A program made the translations under genes and the position numbers. Below the pieces are notes generated by a model. It worked only from the letters and a program-made list of their open reading frames with translations. It did not search any database and was not told the origin of the DNA. This document shows positions 17,841-27,345 of a stretch of DNA of 64,000 nucleotides, piece by piece. This stretch comes from Caballeronia sp. NK8 (lineage in GTDB: Bacteria; Pseudomonadota; Gammaproteobacteria; Burkholderiales; Burkholderiaceae). Within the stretch, counting starts at the first letter, position 1. Every line of letters starts with the position of its first letter. The stretch lies in the NCBI RefSeq assembly GCF_018408855.1, contig NZ_AP024327.1:558001-622000 (forward strand). The letters are read 5' to 3'.

Positions 17841-18098
17841 ATGTTGAAGATCGACAACCTCGCAGTCAGCAAAGAACTCGGCCGTGCAGAAATGGGCGCT
17901 ATCGTCGGCGGCGCGAGCATCTTCCAGAACAACGGCATCAACTCCAACTACAACGGCGGCTTCTCGTTCGCCAGCCCGCAAACGAACGTCGCTCCCGTGA
18001 CGCAAGTCGATGCTTCGCAACACACCGACGTCGACGTGAAGAACATCACGAAGTCGCTCGACGCTGTCGGCAGCCTGCTCGGCGGCGTGAAGCTGTAA
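17841..18098 (+). CDS. Double-glycine leader peptide, copy A3
   Basis: Last gene of array A. Leader and core resemble A1; the tail reads SLDAVGSLLGGVKL. It begins 296 bases after A2 with the ribosome site CCGGAGAACC. A hairpin terminator follows 13 bases after the stop. The protein is identical to copy B3, and the few nucleotide differences between them are synonymous. Confidence 0.8.
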   Translation: MLKIDNLAVSKELGRAEMGAIVGGASIFQNNGINSNYNGGFSFASPQTNVAPVTQVDASQHTDVDVKNITKSLDAVGSLLGGVKL

Positions 18099-18110
18099 GC
18101 GTTACCCCGC

Positions 18111-18148
18111 GAAGGGAGAGGGAGCAACATTGTCTCCTTCTCCCCTTC
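18111..18148 (+). terminator. Hairpin terminator after array A
   Basis: GAAGGGAGAGGGAG pairs with CTCCTTCTCCCCTTC around a 9-base loop, with one G-T wobble. It has no long T-tract but sits directly after copy A3, in the same position as the hairpins after copies B0 and B4. Confidence 0.65.
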
Positions 18149-18257
18149 ATCGAAGGTCCTCTCTCTGAATTTTCCGGCCCTCGCGCGCAATGCGCGGATC
18201 TACGCGGCCACCGTTTCCTTCCGTTTCGAAATCCGACGCCTCAGGGCAATCGCCTAG

Positions 18258-18328
18258 TTGACAGCGTCATTTTTGACTCCCTACACTGCATACATCGCTG
18301 CACACATTTAAATACGCAAACATGTGTG
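18258..18328 (+). promoter_or_regulatory. Promoter and candidate operator of the hydroxyproline operon
   Basis: TTGACA (18258-18263) and TACACT (18282-18287) are spaced by 18 bases and fit a sigma-70 promoter. Just downstream, CACACAT (18301-18307) and ATGTGTG (18322-18328) form an inverted repeat, a plausible operator for the GntR repressor encoded at the end of the operon. The first gene starts at 18379. Confidence 0.45.
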
Positions 18329-18378
18329 GTGCAAATTCCGATGTCATATGCGGGTTTACTCTTATTCGGGAGTCGATC

Positions 18379-19212
18379 ATGGTTCAGTTGTCCCGTTTCA
18401 CCCTTCGTGCTGTCGCGTGCCTGGCATTTGTCGGCTTGGCGGCCGCCCATACGCCCGTTCGGGCCGAAGACGGCAGTGCCTGGCAAAGCGTGAAGAAGGC
18501 TGGCGTGCTTCGTTGCGGTGCCGCGGTCGCGCCGCCGTACGTGATGCGCGACCCGAAGACGGGCGATTACAGCGGCTTCTTTTCGGAGTTGTGCCGCAAC
18601 TTCGGGCAGAACGTACTGAAGGTGAAGGTCGAGTTCGTCGATACGACATGGGACAACATCGTCGCCGGCCTGCAATCGGACAAGTGGGATCTGTCGATGG
18701 CGCTGAATCAGACACCGGAGCGCGAAAAAGCGGTCTCGTTTTCGACGCCCGCGACGGACTACAACGTGTCGTTTGTCTATAACAAGAACAACCCGAAGAT
18801 CCCCAAGGGCGCGCGCAGCATCGCCGACATCGACAAGCCGGGCGTGACAGTCGCCGTGATGTCGGGCGCGGCGCAGGACAAGGCGATCACGGCGACATTG
18901 AAGCAGGCGCGCATCATGCGGCTGCCGGGCAACGACGAAACCCGCCTCGCGCTGATGTCGAAGCGCGCCGATCTTCTCGCCGATGCCAACATCACCAACA
19001 TGCTCCTGACCGAGGCGCATCCCGACTGGGCCGCGACGGTCCAGCCGAGTCCGCCACTCGCGCAACAGGAAGTCGCGTTCGGCGTGCGCAAGGAAACCTC
19101 CGCCGCCGATCTCGCCGTGCTCAACGATTTCGTGAACTCGCAAGTCAGAACGGGCGCTGTCGACAAACTCATCAAGACGTCTGTCCAGGCGATGCTGGTC
19201 GCAAACAAGTGA
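18379..19212 (+). CDS. Amino-acid ABC transporter substrate-binding protein (family 3)
   Basis: A 277-residue periplasmic protein. A Sec signal of about 28 residues (LRAVACLAFVGLAAAHTPVRA) precedes the family 3 binding fold, which starts KKAGVLRCGAAVAPPYVMRDPKTGDYSGF and includes DLSMALNQTPEREKAVSFSTPATDY. The start at 18379 has GGGAG upstream; the frame is open further 5' without a ribosome site. It is the first gene of a ten-gene operon of transport, hydroxyproline catabolism and regulation, so hydroxyproline or proline isomers are the probable ligand. Two hairpins follow before the ATPase gene, as is common after abundant binding proteins. Confidence 0.85.
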   Translation: MVQLSRFTLRAVACLAFVGLAAAHTPVRAEDGSAWQSVKKAGVLRCGAAVAPPYVMRDPKTGDYSGFFSELCRNFGQNVLKVKVEFVDTTWDNIVAGLQSDKWDLSMALNQTPEREKAVSFSTPATDYNVSFVYNKNNPKIPKGARSIADIDKPGVTVAVMSGAAQDKAITATLKQARIMRLPGNDETRLALMSKRADLLADANITNMLLTEAHPDWAATVQPSPPLAQQEVAFGVRKETSAADLAVLNDFVNSQVRTGAVDKLIKTSVQAMLVANK

Positions 19213-19235
19213 TGTAACGCGCCAATTCGCGCCGT

Positions 19236-19287
19236 GTTCGATTCTCTTCGAACAGGATACCTAAGCATCGCGCGCTCTTTAGCGCGC
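19236..19287 (+). promoter_or_regulatory. Intercistronic hairpins after the binding-protein gene
   Basis: GTTCGA/TCGAAC (19236-19253) and GCGCGCT/AGCGCGC (19270-19287, 4-base loop) lie in the 91-base gap between SBP and ATPase genes. Such stems usually protect the upstream mRNA or partly terminate, raising the SBP:ATPase ratio. Confidence 0.5.
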
Positions 19288-19303
19288 TTGCTGGAGAGAT
19301 TTC

Positions 19304-20137
19304 ATGCTGTCATCGCAAACCATGATCGCTCAACACGACGTTCCGCCGGCGGTGATCGACTTTTCGCCTTCGACATCCGGCGAGTTCGTGCAATTCAGTG
19401 ATGTCTACAAGTCCTATGGCGAGAATCTGGTCGTCATGGATCACATGAACCTCGACATGCGCGAGGACGACCGCCTCGTCATCATCGGCCCGAGCGGCAG
19501 CGGCAAGAGTTCGCTACTGCGCGTCATGATGGGACTCGAAGGCATTCAGGGCGGACAAATCGGGTTTCAGGGCAAGCCGTATATCTTCGGCGCCGACGCG
19601 GGACGCGCGAAGCGTATCGACGCGAAGCTGCAAAAGCAGATCGGCATGGTGTTTCAGCACTACACGCTGTTTCCGCATCTGTCCGTGCTGGGCAATCTGA
19701 TTCTCGCGCCGGTCAAGGTGGGCGGCCTCTCGAAAGCCGAAGCGACCGAGCGCGCGCGCCTGTATCTCGCGCGGCTCGGTCTCGAAAGCAAGTTGCACGC
19801 ATATCCGAGCCAGCTTTCGGGCGGCCAGAAGCAGCGCGTCGCGATTGCCCGCGCACTGATGCTCGAACCGAAGCTGATGCTGTTCGACGAAGTCACCTCC
19901 GCGCTCGATCCGGAGATGGTCATCGAAGTCCAGAACGTGATGCTCCAGCTCGCCGAACAGAAGATGGCGATGATCATCGTCACGCACGACATGCACTTCG
20001 CCCGCGATATCGCCACGCGCGTGGTGTTCTGCGCGAGCGGCAAGATCGTGGAACAGGGCGCGCCCGCCGACATGTTCAAGTGCCCGAAGCAGGCTCGCAC
20101 GCGCGAGTTCCTCGAGAAAGTGCTGCATCTCGACTGA
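19304..20137 (+). CDS. Amino-acid ABC transporter ATP-binding protein
   Basis: A 277-residue cytoplasmic ATPase of the polar amino acid (GlnQ/HisP) class. Walker A is GPSGSGKSS, the Q-loop is MVFQHYTLFPH, the ABC signature LSGGQKQRVAIARAL, and Walker B LMLFDEVTSALDPE, followed by the H-loop IVTHDMHFARDI. An N-terminal extension of about 30 residues before the core is slightly longer than usual. GGAGAG lies upstream of the ATG. It works with the two permeases that follow directly. Confidence 0.9.
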   Translation: MLSSQTMIAQHDVPPAVIDFSPSTSGEFVQFSDVYKSYGENLVVMDHMNLDMREDDRLVIIGPSGSGKSSLLRVMMGLEGIQGGQIGFQGKPYIFGADAGRAKRIDAKLQKQIGMVFQHYTLFPHLSVLGNLILAPVKVGGLSKAEATERARLYLARLGLESKLHAYPSQLSGGQKQRVAIARALMLEPKLMLFDEVTSALDPEMVIEVQNVMLQLAEQKMAMIIVTHDMHFARDIATRVVFCASGKIVEQGAPADMFKCPKQARTREFLEKVLHLD

Positions 20138-20145
20138 GGCTCGAC

Positions 20146-20817
20146 ATGAACTATCAATTCGATTTCCGCTTTCTCGAAGGCAGCTTCGGCGCCCTGCTCG
20201 ATGGCCTCCGGGTCACGATCGAACTGGCCGCCGCATCGAACCTCATGGGCCTCGTGCTCGGCTTCGCGCTCTGTCTTCTGGCGATGAGCCGCTGGACGAT
20301 CGTGCGCTGGCCGGCGCAGTTGTTCATCGAATTTTTCCGCTGCACGCCGGCGCTCCTGCAGATCGTCTGGTTCTTCTACTGCGTGCCGATGATGGTCGAC
20401 GTATTCATCGACCCGATCCTGATGGGCGTGCTCGCGCTCGGGCTCAATCTCACCGCATTCAATGCGGAAGCCTACCGCGCGGGCGTGCAGGCCGTGCCGA
20501 AGGAGCATCTCGACGCCTGCGTCGCGCTCGGTCTCAAGCCCTGGCAGCGCACGATGTATGTGGTCCTGCCGCAGGCGCTGCGCACCGCGATGCCCGTGCT
20601 GATGACCAACGGCATCGGCAGTCTGCAGCAGAGCGCGCTCGTCGCCATCGTCGCGGTGGCGGACCTGATGTATGTGGGCAAGAGCCTCGCGACCGAAGCG
20701 TATCGGCCGCTCGAAACCTACACCGTCGTCGCGCTGATCTATTTCGCGCTGTCCCTGCCGATCGCGAAGCTCGTCCATGTGATCGAGCGCCGCCAGGACC
20801 TCGCGGTCGAGCGTTGA
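20146..20817 (+). CDS. Amino-acid ABC transporter permease 1
   Basis: A 223-residue HisM/GlnP-type permease with about five membrane helices. The EAA loop that contacts the ATPase reads EAYRAGVQAVPKEHLDACVALGL. The start at 20146 (MNYQFDF) lies eight bases after the ATPase stop; the frame is open upstream inside the ATPase gene. It pairs with the permease at 20828 to form the channel. Confidence 0.88.
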   Translation: MNYQFDFRFLEGSFGALLDGLRVTIELAAASNLMGLVLGFALCLLAMSRWTIVRWPAQLFIEFFRCTPALLQIVWFFYCVPMMVDVFIDPILMGVLALGLNLTAFNAEAYRAGVQAVPKEHLDACVALGLKPWQRTMYVVLPQALRTAMPVLMTNGIGSLQQSALVAIVAVADLMYVGKSLATEAYRPLETYTVVALIYFALSLPIAKLVHVIERRQDLAVER

Positions 20818-20827
20818 GGAGAGGACC

Positions 20828-21493
20828 ATGCAACTCGACTTTTCCGCCGTTTTCCCCTACTGGCTCGTGCTGCTCAAGGGGCTTGCATTGACCATCGCGT
20901 TCACCGGCAGTTGCGCCGTGATCGGCAGTCTCGCGGGCTTCGTGCTGAGCCTGTTGCGCATGTCGCCCTCGCGCTGGATGAAAGCGGCGACCACGCTCTA
21001 TGTGGAGTTCTTTCGCGGCACGCCGCTGTTGATTCAGCTCTTCTGGGTGTTCTTCTGTTTCCCGGTCGTCTTTCACCTTCCGCTTCCGCCGTATGTGTCG
21101 GTCGTGATCTCGTTGACGCTCTACATGGCGGCGATCACCAGCGAAACGTTTCGCGGCGCGCTCAAATCGATCTCCGCCGAACAGCACGACGCCTGCATCG
21201 CGCTGAGTCTCTCGCCGCAGGCCAAGATTCTTTATGTGATCTTCCCGCAAGCGCTGCTGCGCGCGATTCCGCCGCTGCTATCCAACGTCGTCAGCCTGTT
21301 CAAGGAAAGCGCGCTGATCTCCTCGGTGGGCGTCGCGGACCTGATGTTCGTCGGCCAGAACATCTCGAACAGCACGGCCAAGCCGGTGGAGTTCCTGACG
21401 ACCGTTGCGATCATTTACTTCCTCGTCGCTTTTCCGCTCACGCGTCTCGTCGGCGTGGTCGAGATGCGATTGCTCAGGCGTTACGCCTACTAA
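20828..21493 (+). CDS. Amino-acid ABC transporter permease 2
   Basis: A 221-residue permease of the same family, starting ten bases after permease 1 with a GAGGAGAGG ribosome site. Its EAA loop is ETFRGALKSISAEQHDACIALSL. The arrangement of SBP, ATPase and two permeases gives a full polar amino acid importer feeding the enzymes encoded downstream. Confidence 0.88.
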   Translation: MQLDFSAVFPYWLVLLKGLALTIAFTGSCAVIGSLAGFVLSLLRMSPSRWMKAATTLYVEFFRGTPLLIQLFWVFFCFPVVFHLPLPPYVSVVISLTLYMAAITSETFRGALKSISAEQHDACIALSLSPQAKILYVIFPQALLRAIPPLLSNVVSLFKESALISSVGVADLMFVGQNISNSTAKPVEFLTTVAIIYFLVAFPLTRLVGVVEMRLLRRYAY

Positions 21494-21529
21494 CCCCAAT
21501 CAACGACTCATCGTTCAATGGAGCAACTC

Positions 21530-22408
21530 ATGCAGATGAAAGGCATTCTTCCCGCACTCGTCACGCCGTTCGGCAGTTCCGGCGCGGTCGATCACGACAC
21601 GCTCGCGAACCTCGTCGAATTTCAGTTGAAGGCCGGCGTCAAGGGCTTCGTGCCGCTCGGCTCGACGGGCGAATACTACGCGCTCACCCACGACGAGCGC
21701 CGCGCGATCCTGAAGACCGTGCGCGAAGTCGTCGGCGAGCGCGGGATGCTGATCGGCGGCGCGAACGGATCGTGCACGCGCGAGGTCATCGAACAGACGC
21801 AACTGGTTCGCGACGCGGGCTACAAGACCGTTCTCATCGCGCCGCCGTACTACGCGCTGCCGTCGCAACAGGAACTGATCGGCCATTACGACGCGATTCT
21901 CAAGGCGGTGCCGGACGCCGATCTCGTGCTGTACAACTATCCCGTGCGCACGAACGTGGAAGTCGGCTTCGAAGTGCTCGAAGCGTTCAAGGACCACCCG
22001 CGCGTGGTCGGCATCAAGGAAAGCAGCGGCAATCTGCTGCGCGCGATCGAAATCGGCGAGAAGTACAAGGATCACTATCAGCTTTCCTGCGGCTCCGACG
22101 ACCAGGCGCTCGACTTCTTCCTGTGGGGCGCGTCGAGCTGGATCTGCGGTCCCGCAAACTGCTTCGTGAAGCACGTCGTGGACTTCCATGCCAGGTTCGA
22201 GTCAGGCGACATTCGCGGCGCGCAGGACGTGATGCGCTCGCTCTTCCCCGTCATGGCGACGATGGAATCCGGCAAGTTCGTGCAGAAGGTGAAGTACGGG
22301 TGCGAACTCGCGGGCTTCAAGGTCGGGGCCGCGCGCATGCCGCTGCAGCCGCTCACGGATGACGAGAAGGCGGCGTTCCGCGAGGTGTTCGAAGCGGCGC
22401 AAGGTTGA
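21530..22408 (+). CDS. DHDPS-family lyase, probable pyrroline-4-hydroxy-2-carboxylate deaminase
   Basis: A 292-residue TIM-barrel class I aldolase of the DapA/NanA family. It has the GSTGE motif (44-48), catalytic Tyr135 in LYNYPVRT and Schiff-base Lys163 in [10 protein letters not shown]. In hydroxyproline clusters this family converts 1-pyrroline-4-hydroxy-2-carboxylate to 2-oxoglutarate semialdehyde and ammonia, and the neighbours fit that role rather than lysine synthesis. The start at 21530 is preferred because TGGAG lies six bases upstream; an in-frame ATG at 21518 lacks one. Confidence 0.8.
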   Translation: MQMKGILPALVTPFGSSGAVDHDTLANLVEFQLKAGVKGFVPLGSTGEYYALTHDERRAILKTVREVVGERGMLIGGANGSCTREVIEQTQLVRDAGYKTVLIAPPYYALPSQQELIGHYDAILKAVPDADLVLYNYPVRTNVEVGFEVLEAFKDHPRVVGIKESSGNLLRAIEIGEKYKDHYQLSCGSDDQALDFFLWGASSWICGPANCFVKHVVDFHARFESGDIRGAQDVMRSLFPVMATMESGKFVQKVKYGCELAGFKVGAARMPLQPLTDDEKAAFREVFEAAQG

Positions 22409-22430
22409 CGATATCGAGCGGGGCATCCGG

Positions 22431-23447
22431 ATGAGCACACATCACTTCAAGAGCATCGAAGGACATACCGAGGGCATGCCGGTACGCATGGTGATCGACG
22501 GCGCGCCGCCGCTTGCCGGCGCGACCATGGAAGCGCGTCGCAAGGCGTTCGTCGAGCATCACGACTGGATTCGCCGCGCGCTGATGCTGGAGCCGCGCGG
22601 GCACGCGCACATGTCGGGCACGCTGCTCTATCCGCCCATTTCCGTCGACGCGGACATGAGCCTGCTGTTCATCGAAACGTCGGGCTGCCTGCCGATGTGC
22701 GGCCATGCATCGATCGGCTCGGTGTCCTTCGCGCTCGAAGCGGGGCTCGTGCGGCCGAAGTCGCCGGGCACGGTCATCGTCGACGTGCCCGCCGGCAAGC
22801 TCACCGCGAAGGTCGAGATGGACGGCGCGCGCGTGTCATCGGTGCGCTTCACCAACGTGCCGGGCTTCCTGCTTCACCGCGATGTCGAGATCGTGCATCC
22901 GCATTTCGGCGCGCTTGCCGTCGATATCGCGTACGGCGGAAACTTCTATCCGATCGTCGAGGTGCAACCGAATTTCCCGGGCTGCGAGCACTTCACGCCG
23001 GATCAACTGCTGGCCTGGGGCCGGCAGATGCAAACGGCCGTGAACGCTACGATCGACGTGATTCATCCGGATCATCCGGGCATACGCGGCGTGAATCACA
23101 CGATGTGGACAGGCGCGCCCATGTCGAATGACGCCGATGCGCGCGCGGTCGTCATCGCAGGTGACAGTCTTGTCGATCGTTCGCCGTGCGGGACCGGTAC
23201 CTCGGCCCGCGTCGCGCAACGGCACGCGCGCGGGCTGCTCGATATCGGTCAGGCGTTCCGTCATCAAAGCCTGATCGGCAGCTGTTTCATCGGACGGGTC
23301 GAATCGACGACGAAACTCACGAACGGTCTCGACGCCGTTCTGCCCAGCGTCGAAGGCCGCGCGTGGCTGACCGGGCGCGCGGAGTATTACGTCGATGACG
23401 CGCAGCCCTACGCTCATGGCTTCAGCTTGCAGGAGTATGTGAAGTGA
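22431..23447 (+). CDS. 4-hydroxyproline 2-epimerase (proline racemase family, Cys/Cys)
   Basis: A 338-residue cytosolic ProR-superfamily enzyme. Both catalytic cysteines are present: Cys90 in PMCGHAS and Cys253 in DRSPCGTGT. The His after the first Cys (MCGH) is the usual hydroxyproline epimerase signature. It should interconvert trans-4-hydroxy-L-proline and cis-4-hydroxy-D-proline, the first catabolic step. The start at 22431 follows the previous stop by 22 bases. Its stop overlaps the GTG of the oxidase as GTGA, coupling the two consecutive enzymes. Confidence 0.85.
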   Translation: MSTHHFKSIEGHTEGMPVRMVIDGAPPLAGATMEARRKAFVEHHDWIRRALMLEPRGHAHMSGTLLYPPISVDADMSLLFIETSGCLPMCGHASIGSVSFALEAGLVRPKSPGTVIVDVPAGKLTAKVEMDGARVSSVRFTNVPGFLLHRDVEIVHPHFGALAVDIAYGGNFYPIVEVQPNFPGCEHFTPDQLLAWGRQMQTAVNATIDVIHPDHPGIRGVNHTMWTGAPMSNDADARAVVIAGDSLVDRSPCGTGTSARVAQRHARGLLDIGQAFRHQSLIGSCFIGRVESTTKLTNGLDAVLPSVEGRAWLTGRAEYYVDDAQPYAHGFSLQEYVK

Positions 23448-24736
23448 ACGCCGTTCCTCGCGAAGTCTCCGCGCACCATCCGCTCCCTTTCAGCCAGGAA
23501 ACCGCCGTGGTGATCGGCGGCGGCATCGTCGGACTGTGCTGCGCGCTCTATCTGCAACGCGGCGGTTACGCCGTCACGCTGATCGACCCGCAAGCGCCGG
23601 GCAACAGCACGGCCAAATGGAGCTGCGGCCAGATGGCGGTGAGCGAGATCATTCCGCTGTCGAAGCCCGGCATTCTGATGAAGATACCCGGCTGGCTCAT
23701 GGATCAGAAGGGTCCGCTCGCGCTGCGTCCGCGCGCGCTGCCGGGCATCGTCCCGTGGTTTCTCCGCTTTCTCATGTGCGCGCGGCACGCGAAGATCGTC
23801 GAGATCGCGCAGTCGATGGCCACGCTCACGCACGACGTCTATAGCGACTACGCGCCGCTGCTCGACGCCTGCGCCGACAAGACGTTGCTCGGCGAACGCC
23901 CCGTTCTCGAAGTCTTCGACGATCCTGTCGCGCTGACGCGCGAAGCGCCGCATCTCGCGCTGCGCGAATCGCTCGGCTTCAAGTCGCAGCGGCTGAATGC
24001 GAAAGACATCGGCGATCTCGAACCGGCGCTCGCGGGCAAGTTCTCGCATGGCGTCATGTTCGACGACTGGCGCGCCGTGAAAGACACGATGGGCTTCCTT
24101 ACCGCGCTGACCGATAGCTTCATCGCGCAAGGCGGACGGCGCGTGGAAAGCGAAGCGCGCCGCATCGACGAATCGAACGGACAGGCGACCGGCGTCACGC
24201 TCGCCAACGGCGAACGGCTGGCTGCACGGCATGTCGTCGTGGCCGCGGGCACCGGCGCGCGGCGCTTCTTCGATTCGCTCGGCGTGAACGTGCCCCTCGC
24301 GGGCATCGCGGGTTATCAGGCGGTCGTGTCGGACCCGGGCGTCGAGATTCGCCATTCGGTCATCTATGCGGACGGCGGCTTCTGCTTCACGCCGATGACG
24401 CGCGGGCTGCAGATCGGCGGCACGATCGAATTCGCGGGACACGGCGCGAAGCCCAACTTCGGGCGCGCGGAGATCATCCTCGAGAAGGCGAAGCGCGTAT
24501 TGCCCGGGATGCGCGCGACGCAGGTCGAGTACGGCGTCGGCTATCGGCCATTCATGCCCGACACGAAGCCCGTCATCGACCGCTCGCGCAGGCTCGGCAA
24601 TGTGTACATGGCGTTCGGTCACGGCCAGCTCGGACTCACGCTCGGCGCGACCACCGGGCGGCTGATCGCGGACATGGTCGCGGGTCGCGCGACAAAGCAA
24701 AACCTCGCGCCGTTCAGCGCCTATCGCTTTTCCTGA
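23444..24736 (+). CDS. FAD-dependent D-hydroxyproline oxidase/dehydrogenase (DadA-like)
   Basis: A 430-residue D-amino-acid dehydrogenase-type flavoprotein, with GTG as start. The Rossmann dinucleotide motif is [27 protein letters not shown] (about 22-48). A conserved C-terminal FAD/substrate segment reads [42 protein letters not shown]. In this cluster it should oxidise cis-4-hydroxy-D-proline to 1-pyrroline-4-hydroxy-2-carboxylate, passing electrons to the respiratory chain or oxygen. No separate small electron-transfer subunits are encoded, so it is the single-subunit type. Confidence 0.82.
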   Translation: MNAVPREVSAHHPLPFSQETAVVIGGGIVGLCCALYLQRGGYAVTLIDPQAPGNSTAKWSCGQMAVSEIIPLSKPGILMKIPGWLMDQKGPLALRPRALPGIVPWFLRFLMCARHAKIVEIAQSMATLTHDVYSDYAPLLDACADKTLLGERPVLEVFDDPVALTREAPHLALRESLGFKSQRLNAKDIGDLEPALAGKFSHGVMFDDWRAVKDTMGFLTALTDSFIAQGGRRVESEARRIDESNGQATGVTLANGERLAARHVVVAAGTGARRFFDSLGVNVPLAGIAGYQAVVSDPGVEIRHSVIYADGGFCFTPMTRGLQIGGTIEFAGHGAKPNFGRAEIILEKAKRVLPGMRATQVEYGVGYRPFMPDTKPVIDRSRRLGNVYMAFGHGQLGLTLGATTGRLIADMVAGRATKQNLAPFSAYRFS

Positions 24737-24748
24737 CGAGACGAATTC

Positions 24749-26230
24749 ATGAAATCGTATGAACAACTTTTCATCGACGGACGCTGGGTCGCACCCGTCA
24801 GGGCCGGCCGCTTCGACACCATCGATCCGAGTAACGAGGAAGTCATTGCGAGCGTGGCGGCGGCGACGGCCGAGGATATCGATATCGCGGTGAAGGCCGC
24901 GCGCAAGGCCTTCGACGAAGGCCCGTGGCCGCGCATGCGCGGCGCCGAGCGCGCGGCCGTGTTGCGCCGTATCGGCAAGGGCATTCGCGAACGTCTTCAG
25001 GAACTCGCGGAAATCGAAGTGCGCGACAACGGCAAGCCGCTTGCCGAAGCGCTCTGGGATCTGGGCGATGCCGCCGGTTGCTTCGAGTACTACGCCGGTC
25101 TCGCGGAGAAGCTCGATGAGCACGCGGAAACGCCCATCGCACTCTCCGACGACCGTTTCAGCTCGGTCGCGCGCAAGGAGCCGGTCGGCGTCGCGGGCGC
25201 GATCATTCCGTGGAATTTCCCGATGCTGATGGCCGCGTGGAAAGTCGCGCCTGCGCTGGCCGCAGGCTGCACGATGGTTCTGAAGCCCTCGGAGCTGACG
25301 CCGCTCACGGCGCTCGAACTCGCCGGCATCGCCGCGAACGCGGATCTGCCGCCGGGCGTGCTCAATGTCGTGACGGGATTCGGCCATGACGCGGGCGCGC
25401 CCTTGAGCGAGCATCCGGGCATCGACAAGCTCGCGTTCACCGGCAGCGTGCCGACCGGCAGCCGCATCATGCAGGCCGCCGCGCGCGACATCAAGAACGT
25501 GAGTCTCGAACTGGGCGGCAAGTCGCCGTTCATCGTCTTCGATGACAGCGATATCGATGCGGCCGTCGAATGGATCATGTTCGGCATCTTCTGGAATCAG
25601 GGCGAAGTGTGTTCGGCCACGTCGCGCGTGCTCGTGCAGCGCGGCATCCATGACCGGCTGGTGGATCGGCTGAAAGAGGAAACGCGCAGGATCACCATCG
25701 GCAATGGACTTCAGGACGGTGTGCTGCTCGGCCCGCTCGTCAGCAAGGGGCAATACGACAAGGTGCGTGAAGCCGTCGAGCGCGGCGTGAGCGAAGGCGC
25801 GCGCCTCGTCACGGGCGGCGGACGGCCCGCGCATCTCGACAAGGGCTACTTCATGGAACCCGTCGTGTTCGCGGACGTGCCCGCCGATAGCTGGATCTGG
25901 AACGAAGAGATTTTCGGGCCGGTCGTGTGCATCCGTGCTTTCGATGAGGAATCCGAAGCCGTTCGGTATGCCAACGATTCCCGCTTTGGTCTTGCAGCGG
26001 CCGTGATGTCGCGCAATCTCGCACGCTGCGAGCGTGTCGCGCGGGCGTTGCGCGCGGGCATCGTGTGGATCAATTGCAGCCAGCCGACTTTCACCGAAGC
26101 GCCGTGGGGCGGCTACAAGCAAAGCGGCATCGGCCGCGAACTCGGCGAGTGGGGTTTGAACAACTATCTCGAGACCAAGCAGATCACGCGCTACGACAGC
26201 GACAAGCCGTGGGGCTGGTACATCAAATAA
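24749..26230 (+). CDS. Aldehyde dehydrogenase, probable 2-oxoglutarate semialdehyde dehydrogenase
   Basis: A 493-residue NAD(P)-dependent aldehyde dehydrogenase. The cofactor site includes IIPWNFPM, the general-base Glu254 is in SLELGGKSP, and the nucleophile Cys288 in NQGEVCSA. Overall it looks closest to betaine/gamma-aminobutyraldehyde-type ALDHs, but its position after the deaminase and oxidase implies oxidation of 2-oxoglutarate semialdehyde to 2-oxoglutarate, the final step of hydroxyproline degradation. It begins 12 bases after the oxidase stop. Confidence 0.82.
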   Translation: MKSYEQLFIDGRWVAPVRAGRFDTIDPSNEEVIASVAAATAEDIDIAVKAARKAFDEGPWPRMRGAERAAVLRRIGKGIRERLQELAEIEVRDNGKPLAEALWDLGDAAGCFEYYAGLAEKLDEHAETPIALSDDRFSSVARKEPVGVAGAIIPWNFPMLMAAWKVAPALAAGCTMVLKPSELTPLTALELAGIAANADLPPGVLNVVTGFGHDAGAPLSEHPGIDKLAFTGSVPTGSRIMQAAARDIKNVSLELGGKSPFIVFDDSDIDAAVEWIMFGIFWNQGEVCSATSRVLVQRGIHDRLVDRLKEETRRITIGNGLQDGVLLGPLVSKGQYDKVREAVERGVSEGARLVTGGGRPAHLDKGYFMEPVVFADVPADSWIWNEEIFGPVVCIRAFDEESEAVRYANDSRFGLAAAVMSRNLARCERVARALRAGIVWINCSQPTFTEAPWGGYKQSGIGRELGEWGLNNYLETKQITRYDSDKPWGWYIK

Positions 26231-26241
26231 GGCCAACGACC

Positions 26242-27273
26242 ATGCGCTGGAAAAAGACGCTTCAACTCGTCGACGTGCATTGCGAAGGCGAAATCGGCAA
26301 GGTGATCACCGGAGGTGTCATCGGCATTCCGGGCGAAACCATGCTCGACAAGATGAACTACATCAACGAAGTGGACGACAGCCTGCGCCGGCTCGTCACG
26401 CTGGAGCCGCGCGGCTGTCTGCAGATGTCGGTGAATCTATTGCTTGCGCCGACGAAACCCGAAGCGCATGCGGGGTTCATCGTGCTGCAATCGGACAAGG
26501 CGCATCCGATGTCCGGCAGCAACGCGATCTGCGTCGTCACCGCGTTACTCGAACTCGGCATGGTCGAGATGCGCGAGCCGGAAACGACCGTCGTGCTCGA
26601 CACGCCCGCGGGACTCGTCACCGCGCGCGCGTCCTGCAAGGACGGACGCTGCACGGGTGTGTCACTGGACATGGTGCCCGCGTTCGTCGAGCAACTGGAT
26701 GTGAATGTCGAGACCGCGCGCTTCGGGACGATCAAGGCGGACATCGCGTTCGGCGGCGTGTATTACGCGCTGATCGATGTCGACCAGGTCGGGCTCGCGA
26801 TCGCGCCCGAGCACGCGCGCGAGCTTGCCGAGCTGGGGGTCGCGCTGAAGGACATCATCAACGGGCAGATTCGCGTTCGGCATCCGCTCTTTCCGCAGAT
26901 CGACGAAGTCGCCTATGTCATGTTCCGCAATCGCCTCGGCGACGCGCTGTATCAGACCTGCACGACGCTGCCTCCGGGACGCGTCGATCGATCGCCGTGC
27001 GGCACCGGCAGTTCGGCCAATCTCGCGGCCTTGGCGGCGCGCGGACTGGTCGATGTCGGCAGCCGGCTGACATCGCGTTCGACCATCGGCGGCGAATTCG
27101 AAGTCGAATTGCTCGGCAAGACCGAAGTCGGCGGCAAACCGGCCGTGCTGCCGCGCATTCGCGGGCGCGCGTGGGTGTACGGATTCCAGCAGATCGGCGT
27201 CGATCCCGACGATCCGCTCGCCGCCGGTTTCATGCTGAGCGATACTTGGGGCACCGGCTTCCCGGCCGCCTGA
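26242..27273 (+). CDS. Proline racemase-family paralog with Ser/Cys pair (probable trans-3-hydroxy-L-proline dehydratase)
   Basis: A 343-residue second ProR-superfamily enzyme. The first catalytic residue is Ser91 (HPMSGSN) instead of Cys, while Cys253 is kept in DRSPCGTGS. In the superfamily a Ser/Cys pair is reported for enzymes with trans-3-hydroxyproline dehydratase and some 4-hydroxyproline epimerase activity. Substrate range is inferred only. A dehydratase product (pyrroline-2-carboxylate) would need a reductase, and none is seen in the window. The start at 26242 follows the ALDH gene by 11 bases. Confidence 0.78.
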   Translation: MRWKKTLQLVDVHCEGEIGKVITGGVIGIPGETMLDKMNYINEVDDSLRRLVTLEPRGCLQMSVNLLLAPTKPEAHAGFIVLQSDKAHPMSGSNAICVVTALLELGMVEMREPETTVVLDTPAGLVTARASCKDGRCTGVSLDMVPAFVEQLDVNVETARFGTIKADIAFGGVYYALIDVDQVGLAIAPEHARELAELGVALKDIINGQIRVRHPLFPQIDEVAYVMFRNRLGDALYQTCTTLPPGRVDRSPCGTGSSANLAALAARGLVDVGSRLTSRSTIGGEFEVELLGKTEVGGKPAVLPRIRGRAWVYGFQQIGVDPDDPLAAGFMLSDTWGTGFPAA

Positions 27274-27345
27274 GACGGAGCGCGCACGATGATAAACTTG
27301 AACGCGCGCCCGTCTTTCCGGGCCCACGACGACGGCGGTGAATAC

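Larger units (their letters stand above)
17249..18098 (+). repeat. Tandem array A, three 296-bp units
   Basis: Three units, each a 258-base gene plus a 38-base spacer (ACCCTCATCCATTC-type), repeat with exact period 296. The array and its promoter region are duplicated in direct orientation at about 28887-29863. Confidence 0.95.

Noticed and set aside
21530..22408. Lysine-biosynthetic dihydrodipicolinate synthase (dapA).
   Set aside because: The operon context is hydroxyproline catabolism, so the DHDPS-family deaminase role is more likely.
23414..26236. A 940-codon open frame on the minus strand opposite the hydroxyproline genes.
   Set aside because: It lacks recognisable domains, has an Arg/His/Ala-rich composition typical of antisense GC-rich codons, and covers three well-defined plus-strand enzymes.
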